DNA from: Olsenella porci
GTDB lineage: Bacteria; Actinomycetota; Coriobacteriia; Coriobacteriales; Atopobiaceae
Direction of reading: 5' to 3'
NCBI RefSeq assembly: GCF_009695875.1
Contig: NZ_VUNC01000001.1
Span: forward strand, 186,001 to 250,000
DNA: 64,000 nt
Every line of letters begins with the position of its first letter. Positions within the stretch are counted from its first letter, which is position 1. The notes below the pieces were generated by a model, which did not search any database, was not told the DNA's origin, and saw nothing but the letters and a program-made list of their open reading frames with translations. Positions 17,124 through 24,968 of the stretch are shown here, piece after piece. The translations under genes were made by a program, and so were the position numbers.

Positions 17124-17139
17124 TAGAACAAATGTTCTA
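17124..17139. promoter_or_regulatory. LexA-type SOS box
   Basis: A perfect 16-bp inverted repeat, TAGAACA-AA-TGTTCTA, containing GAAC-N4-GTTC (17126-17137), the core of the LexA operator in Gram-positive bacteria and actinobacteria. It lies 20 bp before the ATG at 17159 and after the serS terminator, so it should control only that gene. Confidence 0.7.
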
Positions 17140-17158
17140 CTACGGAGAGGAGACGAGC

Positions 17159-17536
17159 ATGGCGGGCAAGTGGGAAGAGGTCCTGAGAGATGGTGGGGAT
17201 GACGAGCTCAGGGTCATAACCGCCAAGATGGAGGGTGACACCCTCTTTGTAGAGGAGAGGACCGAAGGAAACGCGACCAGACTGGTCTACGAGGAGGACT
17301 GCCACAAGCACATGGTGCGCGTCCGCGGGGATTCCCTCCGTGCCCTGAAGGCGTCCCTGGAGGCAGAGATGGAGGTCCCCCCTGCGCCAATGCTCCAGGT
17401 GCTCCGTATGTTCCTTTCTGAGCATCGCAGCATGCTCGACCTTCAGGACAGGTTGGACAGGGCGGCCGTTCCATACGACTACATCTCGCGCGAGGGCGTG
17501 TGTGAGATCTATCGCCCGGGCGTCACCTTTAGGTAA
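17159..17536 (+). CDS. Unknown 125-residue protein, probably SOS-regulated
   Basis: The ATG at 17159 is preceded by GGAGAGGAGA. The frame is open upstream into serS, but an ATG at 17132 would sit inside the SOS box, so the downstream start is better. The protein is soluble, acidic and has no signal peptide. It contains a Glu/Asp-rich first half, a helix-rich middle and the C-terminal segment YDYISREGVCEIYRPG. Cysteines are few. I recognise no domain. The LexA-like box and separate terminator make a monocistronic damage-inducible gene likely, for example a division inhibitor, a repair accessory factor or a LexA-regulated modulator, but the sequence does not choose among these. Confidence 0.72.
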   Translation: MAGKWEEVLRDGGDDELRVITAKMEGDTLFVEERTEGNATRLVYEEDCHKHMVRVRGDSLRALKASLEAEMEVPPAPMLQVLRMFLSEHRSMLDLQDRLDRAAVPYDYISREGVCEIYRPGVTFR

Positions 17537-17586
17537 GGGGTGCCTTCCTTCACTGATGGCTTACGTCACAGGGAGGGCGATGCGCA

Positions 17587-17616
17587 ATAAAAAAGAGGAC
17601 CTCTTTCGAGGTCCTC
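17587..17616 (-). terminator. Terminator after tRNA-Arg(ACG)
   Basis: Perfect 9-bp stem GAGGACCTC/GAGGTCCTC (17595-17603/17608-17616) with a 4-nt loop. On the minus strand it is followed by a run of T (complement of A at 17589-17594). It ends the minus-strand tRNA-Arg. Confidence 0.9.
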
Positions 17617-17626
17617 TTGCATTCGC

Positions 17627-17703
17627 TGGTGCGGCGTATAGGATTCGAACCTATGACGTTCTGATTCGTAGTCAGACCCTCTATCCAGCTGAGGTAACGC
17701 CGC
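17627..17703 (-). tRNA. tRNA-Arg (anticodon ACG), CCA encoded
   Basis: Read on the minus strand: acceptor GCGGCGT/ACGCCGC, anticodon stem TCTGA/TCAGA with loop CTACGAA (anticodon ACG, wobble A normally edited to inosine), T-loop TTCGAAT, discriminator A and CCA. It decodes CGN codons. Confidence 0.97.
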
Positions 17704-17862
17704 GTTGCGGGTATTAATATGCTCCCAAACCCCTGGAGTGTCAAGGAGAAATCTCAACTTTCTCGACTGAAAACCCGTTTTCGCAGGTAGCCACAGGAAA
17801 AAAGATTTGGGCGAGACAGGCAATCGTTTGGGGGGTGTCGAAACCTCCTGACGCCTCGAGAG

Positions 17863-17896
17863 TAAAAAGAAACCCGACACCAAGCGGTGCCGGGTT
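17863..17896 (-). terminator. Terminator after tRNA-Ser
   Basis: Arms 17871-17881/17886-17896 form an 11-bp stem with one G-U pair and a 4-nt loop. On the minus strand it is followed by TCTTTTTACT. It closes the tRNA-Ser gene. Confidence 0.85.
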
Positions 17897-17904
17897 GCGT
17901 GTTC

Positions 17905-17996
17905 TGGCGGAGAGCTGGGGATTCGAACCCCAGATAGGGTTTGCGCCCTATACTCGCTTAGCAGGCGAGCACCTTCGGCCTCTCGGTCAGCTCTCC
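17905..17996 (-). tRNA. tRNA-Ser (anticodon GCU), CCA encoded
   Basis: A class II tRNA on the minus strand: acceptor GGAGAGC/GCTCTCC, anticodon stem CTCGC/GCGAG around CTGCTAA (anticodon GCT), a long variable arm, T-loop TTCGAAT, discriminator G and CCA. It reads AGC/AGU and would be a substrate of the nearby serS product. Confidence 0.97.
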
Positions 17997-18144
17997 AATC
18001 AGTGATGCCGTTGCATCATACCCCACATTATCGAACGTCACAACATCGACTTCCATGGAGTCCAAGAATCTGCGGCAGCAGCGGCGGCCACGGAGGGCTT
18101 TTGGTCGGGGGAGAGGGGCCACTGGGCAAGGCCTGTCGTCCGCG

Positions 18145-19146
18145 TCATCTGGGTAGCAGGGCGGATGCGTCCGCTTGGATGTCGTCCCTGTGCGAGCGAA
18201 TGGCATCCCAGGAGAAGCGCCGCTCAAAATCGGCGGCGTCAATCTCCTCTCCCCCCTCTGCAAGGCCGATGTACGAGGCGAGAAGTCCCACCACCACCTT
18301 GGGGGAGACGTTCTCCTCCCGTAGCGCCTGGAGGCTCAGGTCATGGTCCCGCTTCGAGAGACGCCTGCCGTCAGGGGCGACGAGGAGTGGTACATGGCCG
18401 TAGCGCGGCGGCGTCATCCCCAGAAGCCCGGCGAGGTAGATTTGGCGGGCGGAGGAGGGGAGAAGGTCGCGGCCCCTCACGACCTCCGTCACGCCCATCT
18501 GGCAGTCGTCCACGACCACGGCAAGCTGGTACGCCACGACCCCGTCGCTTCTCCGTATGAGAAAGTCGCCGCACTCATGTGCCAGGCACTCCTCGTGCGC
18601 GCCGTATCCCAGGTCCTCGAACACGATGGTGCCATTGGGGTCGTCCTCCGCAGGGACCATGAGTCGCGTCGCAGGCCTTCTCTTCCTGCTCCTCTCGGCA
18701 ACCTCCCGGGGAGAAAGGCCACGGCACGTGCCGGGATAGAGGTAGGTTCCGTCCGAGGCATGCGGTGCCGTTGCGGCGTGGAGCTCGGAACGGGTGCAGA
18801 AGCAGGGATATGTAATGCCCTTCTGGGCGAGGGCATCGATCTGTTGCAGGTAGACGTCCGTTCGGTCGCTTTGGTAGACGGGACCCTCGTCCCAGTCGAT
18901 TCCCAGCCATCGAAGGTCGTCCACGAGCATCTGTGCGTTCTGGGGGTCCTGAGCACGTGGGTCGAGGTCCTCGATCCTCAGGATGACCCTTCCTCCTTGC
19001 GAGCGGGCGGATGCCCACGCAACGAGTGCCGAGAACGCGTTTCCCAGGTGCATGCGGCCAGACGGCGTTGGGGCGAGGCGCCCTACGGCGGGGGGCTTTG
19101 GGGCTCCCTCTTGGGGCGTGGCGTCTTGTGGAAGAGAGGTAGTCAT
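18145..19146 (-). CDS. gluQ: Glutamyl-Q tRNA(Asp) synthetase
   Basis: This 333-residue paralogue of the GluRS catalytic core lacks an anticodon-binding domain. It attaches glutamate to queuosine in tRNA-Asp. The HIGH-like motif is HLGN in PTPSGRMHLGNAFSAL. Zinc-ligand candidates are the Cys pair in YPCFCTRSEL plus the Tyr and Cys of YLYPGTC. The KMSKS-like motif reads RLSKRD, and RIEDLD is present. The C-terminal half follows GluQRS order without the tRNA anticodon domain. The window also holds tRNA-Asp(GUC), its predicted substrate, and queT, a queuosine-precursor transporter, so queuosine salvage is a common thread. Confidence 0.93.
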   Translation of the reverse strand: MTTSLPQDATPQEGAPKPPAVGRLAPTPSGRMHLGNAFSALVAWASARSQGGRVILRIEDLDPRAQDPQNAQMLVDDLRWLGIDWDEGPVYQSDRTDVYLQQIDALAQKGITYPCFCTRSELHAATAPHASDGTYLYPGTCRGLSPREVAERSRKRRPATRLMVPAEDDPNGTIVFEDLGYGAHEECLAHECGDFLIRRSDGVVAYQLAVVVDDCQMGVTEVVRGRDLLPSSARQIYLAGLLGMTPPRYGHVPLLVAPDGRRLSKRDHDLSLQALREENVSPKVVVGLLASYIGLAEGGEEIDAADFERRFSWDAIRSHRDDIQADASALLPR

Positions 19147-19239
19147 GGCCCTATATCGTATCGCCTCCCCGGTGCCGTGCCTTTTGCGGGCCTATATGTT
19201 TGCGGTGAATACATGGTATTGCATTAATGGAAAAAAGTA

Positions 19240-19262
19240 TGCGTTACGTAATGATTAACGCA
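19240..19262. promoter_or_regulatory. Inverted repeat in the AT-rich region upstream of arcC
   Basis: Arms TGCGTTA (19240-19246) and TAACGCA (19256-19262) enclose 9 bp that include TACGTA. A second palindrome, CATTAATG, lies about 15 bp upstream. The block from about 19200 to 19370 is the most AT-rich stretch near a gene start in the window, as expected for a regulated promoter. ArgR or a CRP/FNR-type ArcR is a candidate binder, but the site matches neither consensus exactly. Confidence 0.4.
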
Positions 19263-19411
19263 AGTAGATACCTCTAATTCCCAAAATGGTACCGTTCACA
19301 GAATCCAATATTTTCACGACAAAATACTGATATCGAAGTTATAGTAATAATTCTGGACGGTTCGTCTGCAGGCCTGGCATGGTGCCTTGGCCCAACACAC
19401 AGGAGGAAGAC

Positions 19412-20374
19412 ATGGCAAGCATTGGCAAGCCCAACCGCGTCGTCATCGCCCTGGGCGGCAACGCGCTCGGCAACACCCCCGAGGAGCAGATTGCCCGCGT
19501 CCGCGCGGCTGCCCCCACGCTGCTCAAGGTCATCGAGCAGGGCAACGAGATCATCATCACCCACGGCAACGGCCCGCAGGTTGGCATGATCCAGAAGTCC
19601 TTTGCCCTCGCCCACGAGGACGACCCCTCCGTTCCCGCCATGGACCTGCCCGAGTGCGGCGCCATGTCCCAGGGCTATATCGGCTACCACCTGCAGCAGG
19701 CCATCGGTGCCGCCATGCACAAGGCCTACAAGCGTTGGCACGTGGCCACCGTCGTCACCCAGATCGAGGTCGACCCCGACGATCCCGCGTTCCAGAATCC
19801 CACCAAGCCCATCGGGCAGTTCCTCACCAAGGAGCAGGCGGACGAGGAAAAGGCCGCTCACCCCGAGATGACCTTCGTCGAGGACTCCGGCCGCGGCTAT
19901 CGTCGCGTCGTCGCCTCCCCGCAGCCCAAGAAGATCGTCGAGTACGAGAGCATCCTCAACCTCCTCGACAACGAGTTCATCGTCATCGCCTGCGGCGGCG
20001 GCGGAATCCCCGTTGTGCGCGACTACAACGACAAGGGCGCCTACAAGGGCATCGCGGCCGTCATTGACAAGGACATGGGCGGCGAGCTGCTGGCAGAGGA
20101 CTGCCACGCGGACATGCTCGTCCTGCTGACCGCCGTCGACCACGTCGCCATCAACTTTGGCAAGCCCAACCAGGAGGAGCTCACCGACATCGACACCCAG
20201 CAGGCCAAGGAGTACCTGGCCCAGGGCCAGTTTGGCAAGGGCTCCATGGAGCCCAAGGTGCGCGCCGCCGTCAAGTTCGCGGAGTCCCGCCCCGGCCGCG
20301 TCTGCATCATCGGCTCGCTCGACAAGGCGGCCGAGGCCATGGCAGGCCTCTCCGGCACCCGCATCCACGCGTAG
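19412..20374 (+). CDS. arcC: Carbamate kinase
   Basis: This 320-residue cytoplasmic enzyme of the amino acid kinase family makes ATP from ADP and carbamoyl phosphate, the last step of the arginine deiminase and related fermentations. Family motifs are VVIALGGNALG, ITHGNGPQVG, CGGGGIPV and AAVIDKDMGGELLA. Length is normal for ArcC. ATG 19412 follows AGGAGGA at an ideal distance. No arcA or arcB is next to it, so the carbamoyl phosphate source is encoded elsewhere or differs (agmatine, creatinine or allantoin pathways). A long AT-rich upstream region with inverted repeats suggests regulation by oxygen or amino acids. A strong terminator follows. Confidence 0.96.
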   Translation: MASIGKPNRVVIALGGNALGNTPEEQIARVRAAAPTLLKVIEQGNEIIITHGNGPQVGMIQKSFALAHEDDPSVPAMDLPECGAMSQGYIGYHLQQAIGAAMHKAYKRWHVATVVTQIEVDPDDPAFQNPTKPIGQFLTKEQADEEKAAHPEMTFVEDSGRGYRRVVASPQPKKIVEYESILNLLDNEFIVIACGGGGIPVVRDYNDKGAYKGIAAVIDKDMGGELLAEDCHADMLVLLTAVDHVAINFGKPNQEELTDIDTQQAKEYLAQGQFGKGSMEPKVRAAVKFAESRPGRVCIIGSLDKAAEAMAGLSGTRIHA

Positions 20375-20394
20375 TCCGAGAAAATAGGCCTCAA

Positions 20395-20427
20395 GGGGGT
20401 CGCGACTCGGGTCGCGACCCCCTTTTT
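20395..20427 (+). terminator. Terminator after arcC
   Basis: Perfect 11-bp GC-rich stem 20395-20405/20412-20422 with a short loop, then TTTTT. Confidence 0.95.
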
Positions 20428-20434
20428 CGTATGT

Positions 20435-21091
20435 CTATCTCTCCTGCCGGAACGTTTGCCCATAGATATAGATGCCAGGAAGCTTGACCTCTCTCCCCTC
20501 GCCCTCTGCGCCGGGTACGGTCTGGCTCTCATACGACGCGAGGCGGCTCAGCCCCTTGTGGTCATAAAACGCGAAGTCGCATTCGTCGTCGGTCATGAGG
20601 AAGAACCCGTCGGCACCCTCCGCGTCCAGCTTTCGCCGCATGAGGTCGAACAGCCTGCCCCCTACGCCCAGCCCCTTTGTGTCCGGGTCGACCATAAGAA
20701 GGTTGAGCTCGGCGGAGGTGCAGTCGTCGTCGCTCTGCAGATAGGTTGCGGCCACATCAAGCTCGCGCCGATCCACGAGCAGCTGGTCGTGCATCCGCCT
20801 TGAGAGCTCAGGGTAAAAGGCCCTGGCGGCTTTGATGAGGAGGTTTCGGTGCCACCGCCACTGGCTGGGGGAGGCCTCTCCCGCCACGCGTCCCAGGGCG
20901 CAGCCAATTGCCCGGCCATCGTGCTCCGCCACGATAGAGTGGGGCGAGATGGAGAGGTAGGTGGCGACGGCGACCGCGCCAAAGAGGCGCATCTCGTCCT
21001 CCCTCCTCGCATCGCACCACAGGCGACCATAGATGTCGGACAGGGACTCGAAGTCGTCGTCCGCGAACGGCCGGAACTTCACCGAAGGCAT
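20435..21091 (-). CDS. GNAT-family N-acetyltransferase
   Basis: A 218-residue acetyltransferase with the GNAT fold. An N-terminal substrate region (MPSVKFRPFADDDFESLSDI) is followed by motif A, where LNLLMVDPDTKGLGVGGRLFD supplies the acetyl-CoA pyrophosphate loop (GLGVGG), and a C-terminal motif B around DFAFYDHKGLSRL. I choose ATG 21091, preceded by GAAAGGCG, although the frame is open about 80 codons further upstream. The acceptor (amine, peptide or antibiotic) cannot be read from the sequence. It ends next to the arcC terminator and stands alone. Confidence 0.85.
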   Translation of the reverse strand: MPSVKFRPFADDDFESLSDIYGRLWCDARREDEMRLFGAVAVATYLSISPHSIVAEHDGRAIGCALGRVAGEASPSQWRWHRNLLIKAARAFYPELSRRMHDQLLVDRRELDVAATYLQSDDDCTSAELNLLMVDPDTKGLGVGGRLFDLMRRKLDAEGADGFFLMTDDECDFAFYDHKGLSRLASYESQTVPGAEGEGREVKLPGIYIYGQTFRQER

Positions 21092-21326
21092 TGTCTCACG
21101 CCTTTCGCAACAAAAGATTTCCCGATTGATGCCTACCGTATCACGTACCCCATCTTGTGCGAGGTAGACGCGCGGAAGGTGTAGTCGGCTCTGCCTCCGC
21201 AGGGAAGACGTTGTGCGGGGCAGATTCCGTGCCCCACGTCCGCCCGGGCGCGAGGCACCCGCGTCAGCCTCCCGCATATGGGTACGATACGGAAGACGTA
21301 CGCTCTCGACCCACGGAGGCACGGGC

Positions 21327-21989
21327 ATGGCCTATGCAGAGGAGACACAACCATCGTTCACGCTGGGCGACCCCGCCATCGTCTGCCGGTGGCGCCTGTG
21401 CCAGGGGCGGCTACCCATGGAGAACCGGCACCTGAGGGCGCTCTCCCGACGCAAGGTCGGGGGCGAGCCGGTGAGCAGGGAGCTCATCGCCTGGGCCAAG
21501 CAGCACATAGAGTGGACGCTCGAGGACGGCTCAGCGGAGCATCCCGACGGCGTCCTCATGCTCGTCATCGACTCCGCGGGCAAGGCAGCCATGACCGTGG
21601 GCCCCTACACCGAACTGCCGGCAGCCAGTCTCGCCGACCTGGTGGGCAGGGCAACCGTGTCGAGTCGCGAGGCGGACGAGACGGGCGTGGGGCCCGAGTC
21701 GCTTTGGATCGCCCGGGACGGCGCGTTCTACTGGGGCATCGAGCCAGGCTGCGCGCCATCGGGTGCTGCTACGCTGGTGGAGGACCTTGCCAAGACTTTG
21801 GGCCTTCCCGTGAGGCGCGTTGACGGGCTGCCGCGCAAGGTCGCGTCCGGCGAGGTCGAGTACGACGAGGCGTTTCTCGTATCCGATGAGCACGGAGTGG
21901 TTCTCGCGACTGATGCCGCGGGAGAGCAGGGCGAGAGGTTCCGCAGCGGCTACGACAAGCTCATGGAGAGCTACAGGCGCAAGCACTAG
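21327..21989 (+). CDS. Unknown protein resembling a class IV aminotransferase C-terminal domain
   Basis: A 220-residue soluble protein whose ATG at 21327 follows GGAGGC. The segment from about residue 135 onward (AFYWGIEPGCAPSGAATLVE, then GLPVRR and YDEAFLVSDEHGVVLATD) resembles the second half of class IV PLP enzymes such as aminodeoxychorismate lyase. There the phrase DEAFLTNS-x-G-V contacts the cofactor phosphate. The first half shows no recognisable PLP-lysine region. It may be a diverged or non-catalytic relative. This resemblance is by eye only, so treat the function as unknown. It stands alone between a GNAT gene and a convergent YitT gene. Confidence 0.6.
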   Translation: MAYAEETQPSFTLGDPAIVCRWRLCQGRLPMENRHLRALSRRKVGGEPVSRELIAWAKQHIEWTLEDGSAEHPDGVLMLVIDSAGKAAMTVGPYTELPAASLADLVGRATVSSREADETGVGPESLWIARDGAFYWGIEPGCAPSGAATLVEDLAKTLGLPVRRVDGLPRKVASGEVEYDEAFLVSDEHGVVLATDAAGEQGERFRSGYDKLMESYRRKH

Positions 21990-22017
21990 CCCGCGCGTGC
22001 CGTGGGGTGCGACGGCA

Positions 22018-22935
22018 CTACATCCCGCGGAACCCACGTCCGACGATTTCGGAGCTGTTCACCATGGTCATGAAGGCGTGCGGGTCCGTCTCGCGGAGGT
22101 AGATCCTTAGGCGCGTGGCCTCGCGCCGCGAGAGCACGGTCACCAGGACCGTCTCGGGTCGTCCCGTGAACGCGCCCCTCTCCTCGCGCACCGTCGCGGT
22201 GCGATGCAGCTCGCTCACCAAAAAGCCGACCACGTCGTTTGGCCTGCTGCAGATGACGGTGCACACCTTCTGGGTGTTCACGTTCTCTATGAACGAGTCG
22301 ACCACAAAGGACTTTGAGATCAGGCCTAGGATGCAGTACAGGCCCGTCCTCGGCCCATAGAGCGCCGCTGCGGTGGCGACGATGGCTGCATCCACCAGCA
22401 GGAGCGCCTTGCCTATCTGGAGCGACGAGTACTTCTTGAGGATCATCGCGAGGATGTCGGTGCCTCCTGTCGAGGCGCCGATATTGAAGACGATCGCGCT
22501 CCCCACTGCGGGGAGTCCCACCGCGAAGATGAGCTCGAGCAGCGTGTCGTTGGTAAGTGGTGCCGAGAGCGGGATCAGCCTCTCGAGGATCGAGACGTAG
22601 AACGAGAGGGCGAACGAGGAGAACACGGTCCAGCCCATGGTCCGGCGGTCGAGGAATGCGAGGCCTAGGAGCACGAGGGCGAGGTTGACCAGCCACATGA
22701 AGGCGCTCACGGGGTACTTGGGGAAGAGCGTCGAGAGGATGATGGACAGGCCCGACGTCCCTCCCAGGGCAAAGTGGTTGGGGGCCTTGAAGACCTCGAT
22801 GCCAATGGCCGTGAGGAAGAGCCCGAGGTTGAGCGTGAGGAAGAACTGGATGCGGCCCGGCTCCTCTCGCCTGCGGGCGGCTCTCTCGCCCTCCTCGATC
22901 TCGGTGCGGGAGAGTTGCTCCTGTGGGACGTACAT
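22018..22935 (-). CDS. YitT-family membrane protein (DUF161-DUF2179)
   Basis: A 305-residue protein with five or six membrane helices (about 30-215), containing the family pattern GGTSGLSIILS and IGASTGGTDILAMILKKY. A cytoplasmic C-terminal domain of about 80 residues (CTVICSRPNDVVGFLVSEL to FMTMVNSSEIVGRGF) is of the DUF2179 type. I choose ATG 22935, ten codons inside the longest frame, because CAGGAGGAG lies 6 nt upstream. YitT proteins are widespread in Gram-positive bacteria and have no firmly established transport substrate. It is monocistronic. Confidence 0.9.
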   Translation of the reverse strand: MYVPQEQLSRTEIEEGERAARRREEPGRIQFFLTLNLGLFLTAIGIEVFKAPNHFALGGTSGLSIILSTLFPKYPVSAFMWLVNLALVLLGLAFLDRRTMGWTVFSSFALSFYVSILERLIPLSAPLTNDTLLELIFAVGLPAVGSAIVFNIGASTGGTDILAMILKKYSSLQIGKALLLVDAAIVATAAALYGPRTGLYCILGLISKSFVVDSFIENVNTQKVCTVICSRPNDVVGFLVSELHRTATVREERGAFTGRPETVLVTVLSRREATRLRIYLRETDPHAFMTMVNSSEIVGRGFRGM

Positions 22936-23054
22936 GCCGTGCTCCTCCTGTTTCCCGTGCGCCATCGACGGTCGCGAGCATGCCCCCGTCCCATCTATTT
23001 GTCAATCGTCCCCTCGACCCCCTGTCGCAAGTCGCCCCATGAGCGGCAGGGGTT

Positions 23055-23114
23055 TAGAATGTGATGACCCTGCGGAGTGCAGGGAAAGTCAATCGGCCGA
23101 AGGAGGCCCCTACG
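23055..23114 (+). promoter_or_regulatory. Compact structured leader of queT, possible riboswitch
   Basis: A -10-like TAGAAT (23055-23060) would start a transcript near 23067. The leader then holds a perfect CCCTGC/GCAGGG hairpin (23068-23073/23079-23084), an A-rich tail and a GGCC-GAAGGA-GGCC element (23095-23108) that can bury the AAGGAGG ribosome-binding site. Only about 45 nt separate the presumed start and the TTG. queT genes elsewhere often carry preQ1 riboswitches, but this does not match the preQ1-I or -II consensus as I know them. Confidence 0.4.
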
Positions 23115-23735
23115 TTGTTCGCTTCTCCCAACTCAACTAAGAAGCACCTGTCCACCACCAGAATCGCCCGCATCTCGACCATTGCCGGCTTGTATGCGGC
23201 ACTCTCGCTCGTCTGCATACTGTTCCTGGGCGGCCTCGCGTGGGGGCCGGTTCAGTTCCGCCTCTCCGAGGCCGTCTGCGTCCTCGCCCTCTTCACCCCC
23301 GATGCGGTGCCGGGTCTCGCGCTCGGGTGCGCAATCGCCAACCTCGCGAACATCGCTCTTGGGGGAACCGGCATGCTCGGCATGCTCGACGTCGTGTTTG
23401 GCTCCCTTGCCACGGCGCTCGGTGCCCTTGCGAGCTGGAGGCTTCGCGACCGGCCCCGACTCGCCCTCCTCGGGCCGGTCATCGCCAACGCGCTCATAGT
23501 CCCCGCCTACCTGCCCATCATGCTCCAGGGCCTGGGCTTCTACGCCATCCCGTTCACATCCATCTCGCTGGACGGGGCATATCTGCCCATGTACCTCTTT
23601 GGCCTCGTCGCGACGGGTCTGGGCGAGGCGGCCGTGATGTACGTGCTCGGCCTGCCCCTCTACAGGGCGCTGAGCGACAGCCCGCTTCCCGAGCGCCTGG
23701 CGCGGGATGCGGGGGTGCAGACGGAAGGAGCGTAA
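23115..23735 (+). CDS. queT: QueT-type queuosine-precursor transporter
   Basis: A 206-residue membrane protein with five or six helices, matching the substrate-binding (S) component QueT of ECF-type transporters for preQ1 or related precursors. The helix sequence WGPVQFRLSEAVCVLALF and the TPDAVPGLALGCAIANLAN segment are typical. I choose the TTG at 23115, because AAGGAGG ends 8 nt before it. Two upstream ATGs at 23061-23066 lie within the presumed promoter and leader hairpin and would add 18 residues with no RBS. The ECF energising subunits must be elsewhere. gluQ and tRNA-Asp in this window fit with queuosine use. Confidence 0.85.
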   Translation: MFASPNSTKKHLSTTRIARISTIAGLYAALSLVCILFLGGLAWGPVQFRLSEAVCVLALFTPDAVPGLALGCAIANLANIALGGTGMLGMLDVVFGSLATALGALASWRLRDRPRLALLGPVIANALIVPAYLPIMLQGLGFYAIPFTSISLDGAYLPMYLFGLVATGLGEAAVMYVLGLPLYRALSDSPLPERLARDAGVQTEGA

Positions 23736-23741
23736 GCCACA

Positions 23742-24968
23742 GTGAATCCCGTCGTGGTCATACCGTCGTACTGGACCGGTCATGACGAGCCCTCCACCTT
23801 GGGGGAGGTGGGGGTCTACGACTATGCCACCCCCATAACCAAGCCCGTGCCCGAGCTCCAGACCTGCCTGGAGTCCCTGGAGGGTGTCCGTGGCGTCCTT
23901 CGCGTCATCGTCCTCGTGATAAGCGAGGCGTCCTGCGCGGAGGGCGCCCGTGCGCGGGTCAATGCTGTGTGCCGCATGCACCCGGACCTCAACCCCCTTG
24001 TCATTGGCGCTCGCGAGGCCGACCTCATGGCGCGCGCCATCTCGCGTGTCTCGCCTACCATGATGGGCGACGTGGTGTCTCTCCGCGGCTACGGGGCGAT
24101 TCGCAACATGGGGCTTGCAGTGGCAGCGGCGCTTGGCCACGACGTGGTTGTGTTCATGGACGATGACGAGGTTGTTGCCGACGAGAACTTTCTCATCAAC
24201 GCCGCCTACGGGCTTGGCCTGGCGACCAGGCAGGGTCTTCCAATCGCCGTGAAGAGCGGCTGCTACCACAACTCGGAGGGCTCGGCCTATGCAACGGAGG
24301 AGAAGCCCCGCTGGTACGACCGCAGGTGGTCCAAGAGGGTGGAGTTCAACCAGATGATGCACCGCCTTCAGGGCGGCACGCGCATCTCCCGCTCGAGCTA
24401 CGCCTGCGGCGGGTGCCTGGCAGTGGGCGCAAGGGCCTTCTGCAGCGTCCCGTTTGATCCCTTCATCACCAGGGGAGAGGACCTGGACTACGTGCTCGAC
24501 CTCCGCATCTATGGGTATGACGTTTGGTTTGACCAGGATTGGTGGGTGTGGCGGAAGGTCCCTCCCATGCGAGAGGGCGTGGACCTGTTCCGCCAGGACG
24601 TGTACCGCTGGGAGTACGAGGCGAGCAAGCTCCAGGTTGCCAACCGGTCCATTGGCCTGCATCCCGTAAGGCCCGAGTCGCTGAGGCCATACCCCGCGGA
24701 ATGGGTCTCGCCAGGCGTGAGCCGGCGCATCTCCACCACCGCCTTCCTGCGTACGATTGGCTGCAAGGAGCACCGCAGGTACCTCCAGATTTGGAGGCAC
24801 GGGCACGCGGAGGCGCGCGAGTGGGCGGCCAGGGAGGGCGAGAGCTACTTCAGGCTCCAGACGTACTGGTCAAAGATGATGGGTGCCATCTGGGCAAACC
24901 CGGTCCTTGCCCAGGAGCTCCAGCGACTGGGCGGCGTGGTGCAGGCGGGGGAGGAGAGGCATGGTTAG
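23742..24968 (+). CDS. Glycosyltransferase family 2-like protein
   Basis: This 408-residue protein begins at a GTG with GGAAGGAG upstream. It opens with a Rossmann-like strand (NPVVVIPSYW) and carries VVVFMDDDEVV near residues 130-140, the DxD-type metal and nucleotide-sugar site of GT-A enzymes. A later TRGEDLDYVLDLRIYG resembles the ED motif of the acceptor side. No membrane helix is evident, so the enzyme is cytoplasmic. The donor and acceptor are unknown. It lies 6 bp after queT and overlaps the following sensor kinase by 8 bp, so queT, this gene and the kinase look co-transcribed although their roles differ. Confidence 0.8.
   Translation: MNPVVVIPSYWTGHDEPSTLGEVGVYDYATPITKPVPELQTCLESLEGVRGVLRVIVLVISEASCAEGARARVNAVCRMHPDLNPLVIGAREADLMARAISRVSPTMMGDVVSLRGYGAIRNMGLAVAAALGHDVVVFMDDDEVVADENFLINAAYGLGLATRQGLPIAVKSGCYHNSEGSAYATEEKPRWYDRRWSKRVEFNQMMHRLQGGTRISRSSYACGGCLAVGARAFCSVPFDPFITRGEDLDYVLDLRIYGYDVWFDQDWWVWRKVPPMREGVDLFRQDVYRWEYEASKLQVANRSIGLHPVRPESLRPYPAEWVSPGVSRRISTTAFLRTIGCKEHRRYLQIWRHGHAEAREWAAREGESYFRLQTYWSKMMGAIWANPVLAQELQRLGGVVQAGEERHG

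Noticed and set aside
23067-23106. queT leader as a known preQ1-I or preQ1-II riboswitch
   Set aside because: The 5-nt hairpin loop and missing tail sequences do not fit either consensus; kept only as an unknown structured leader.
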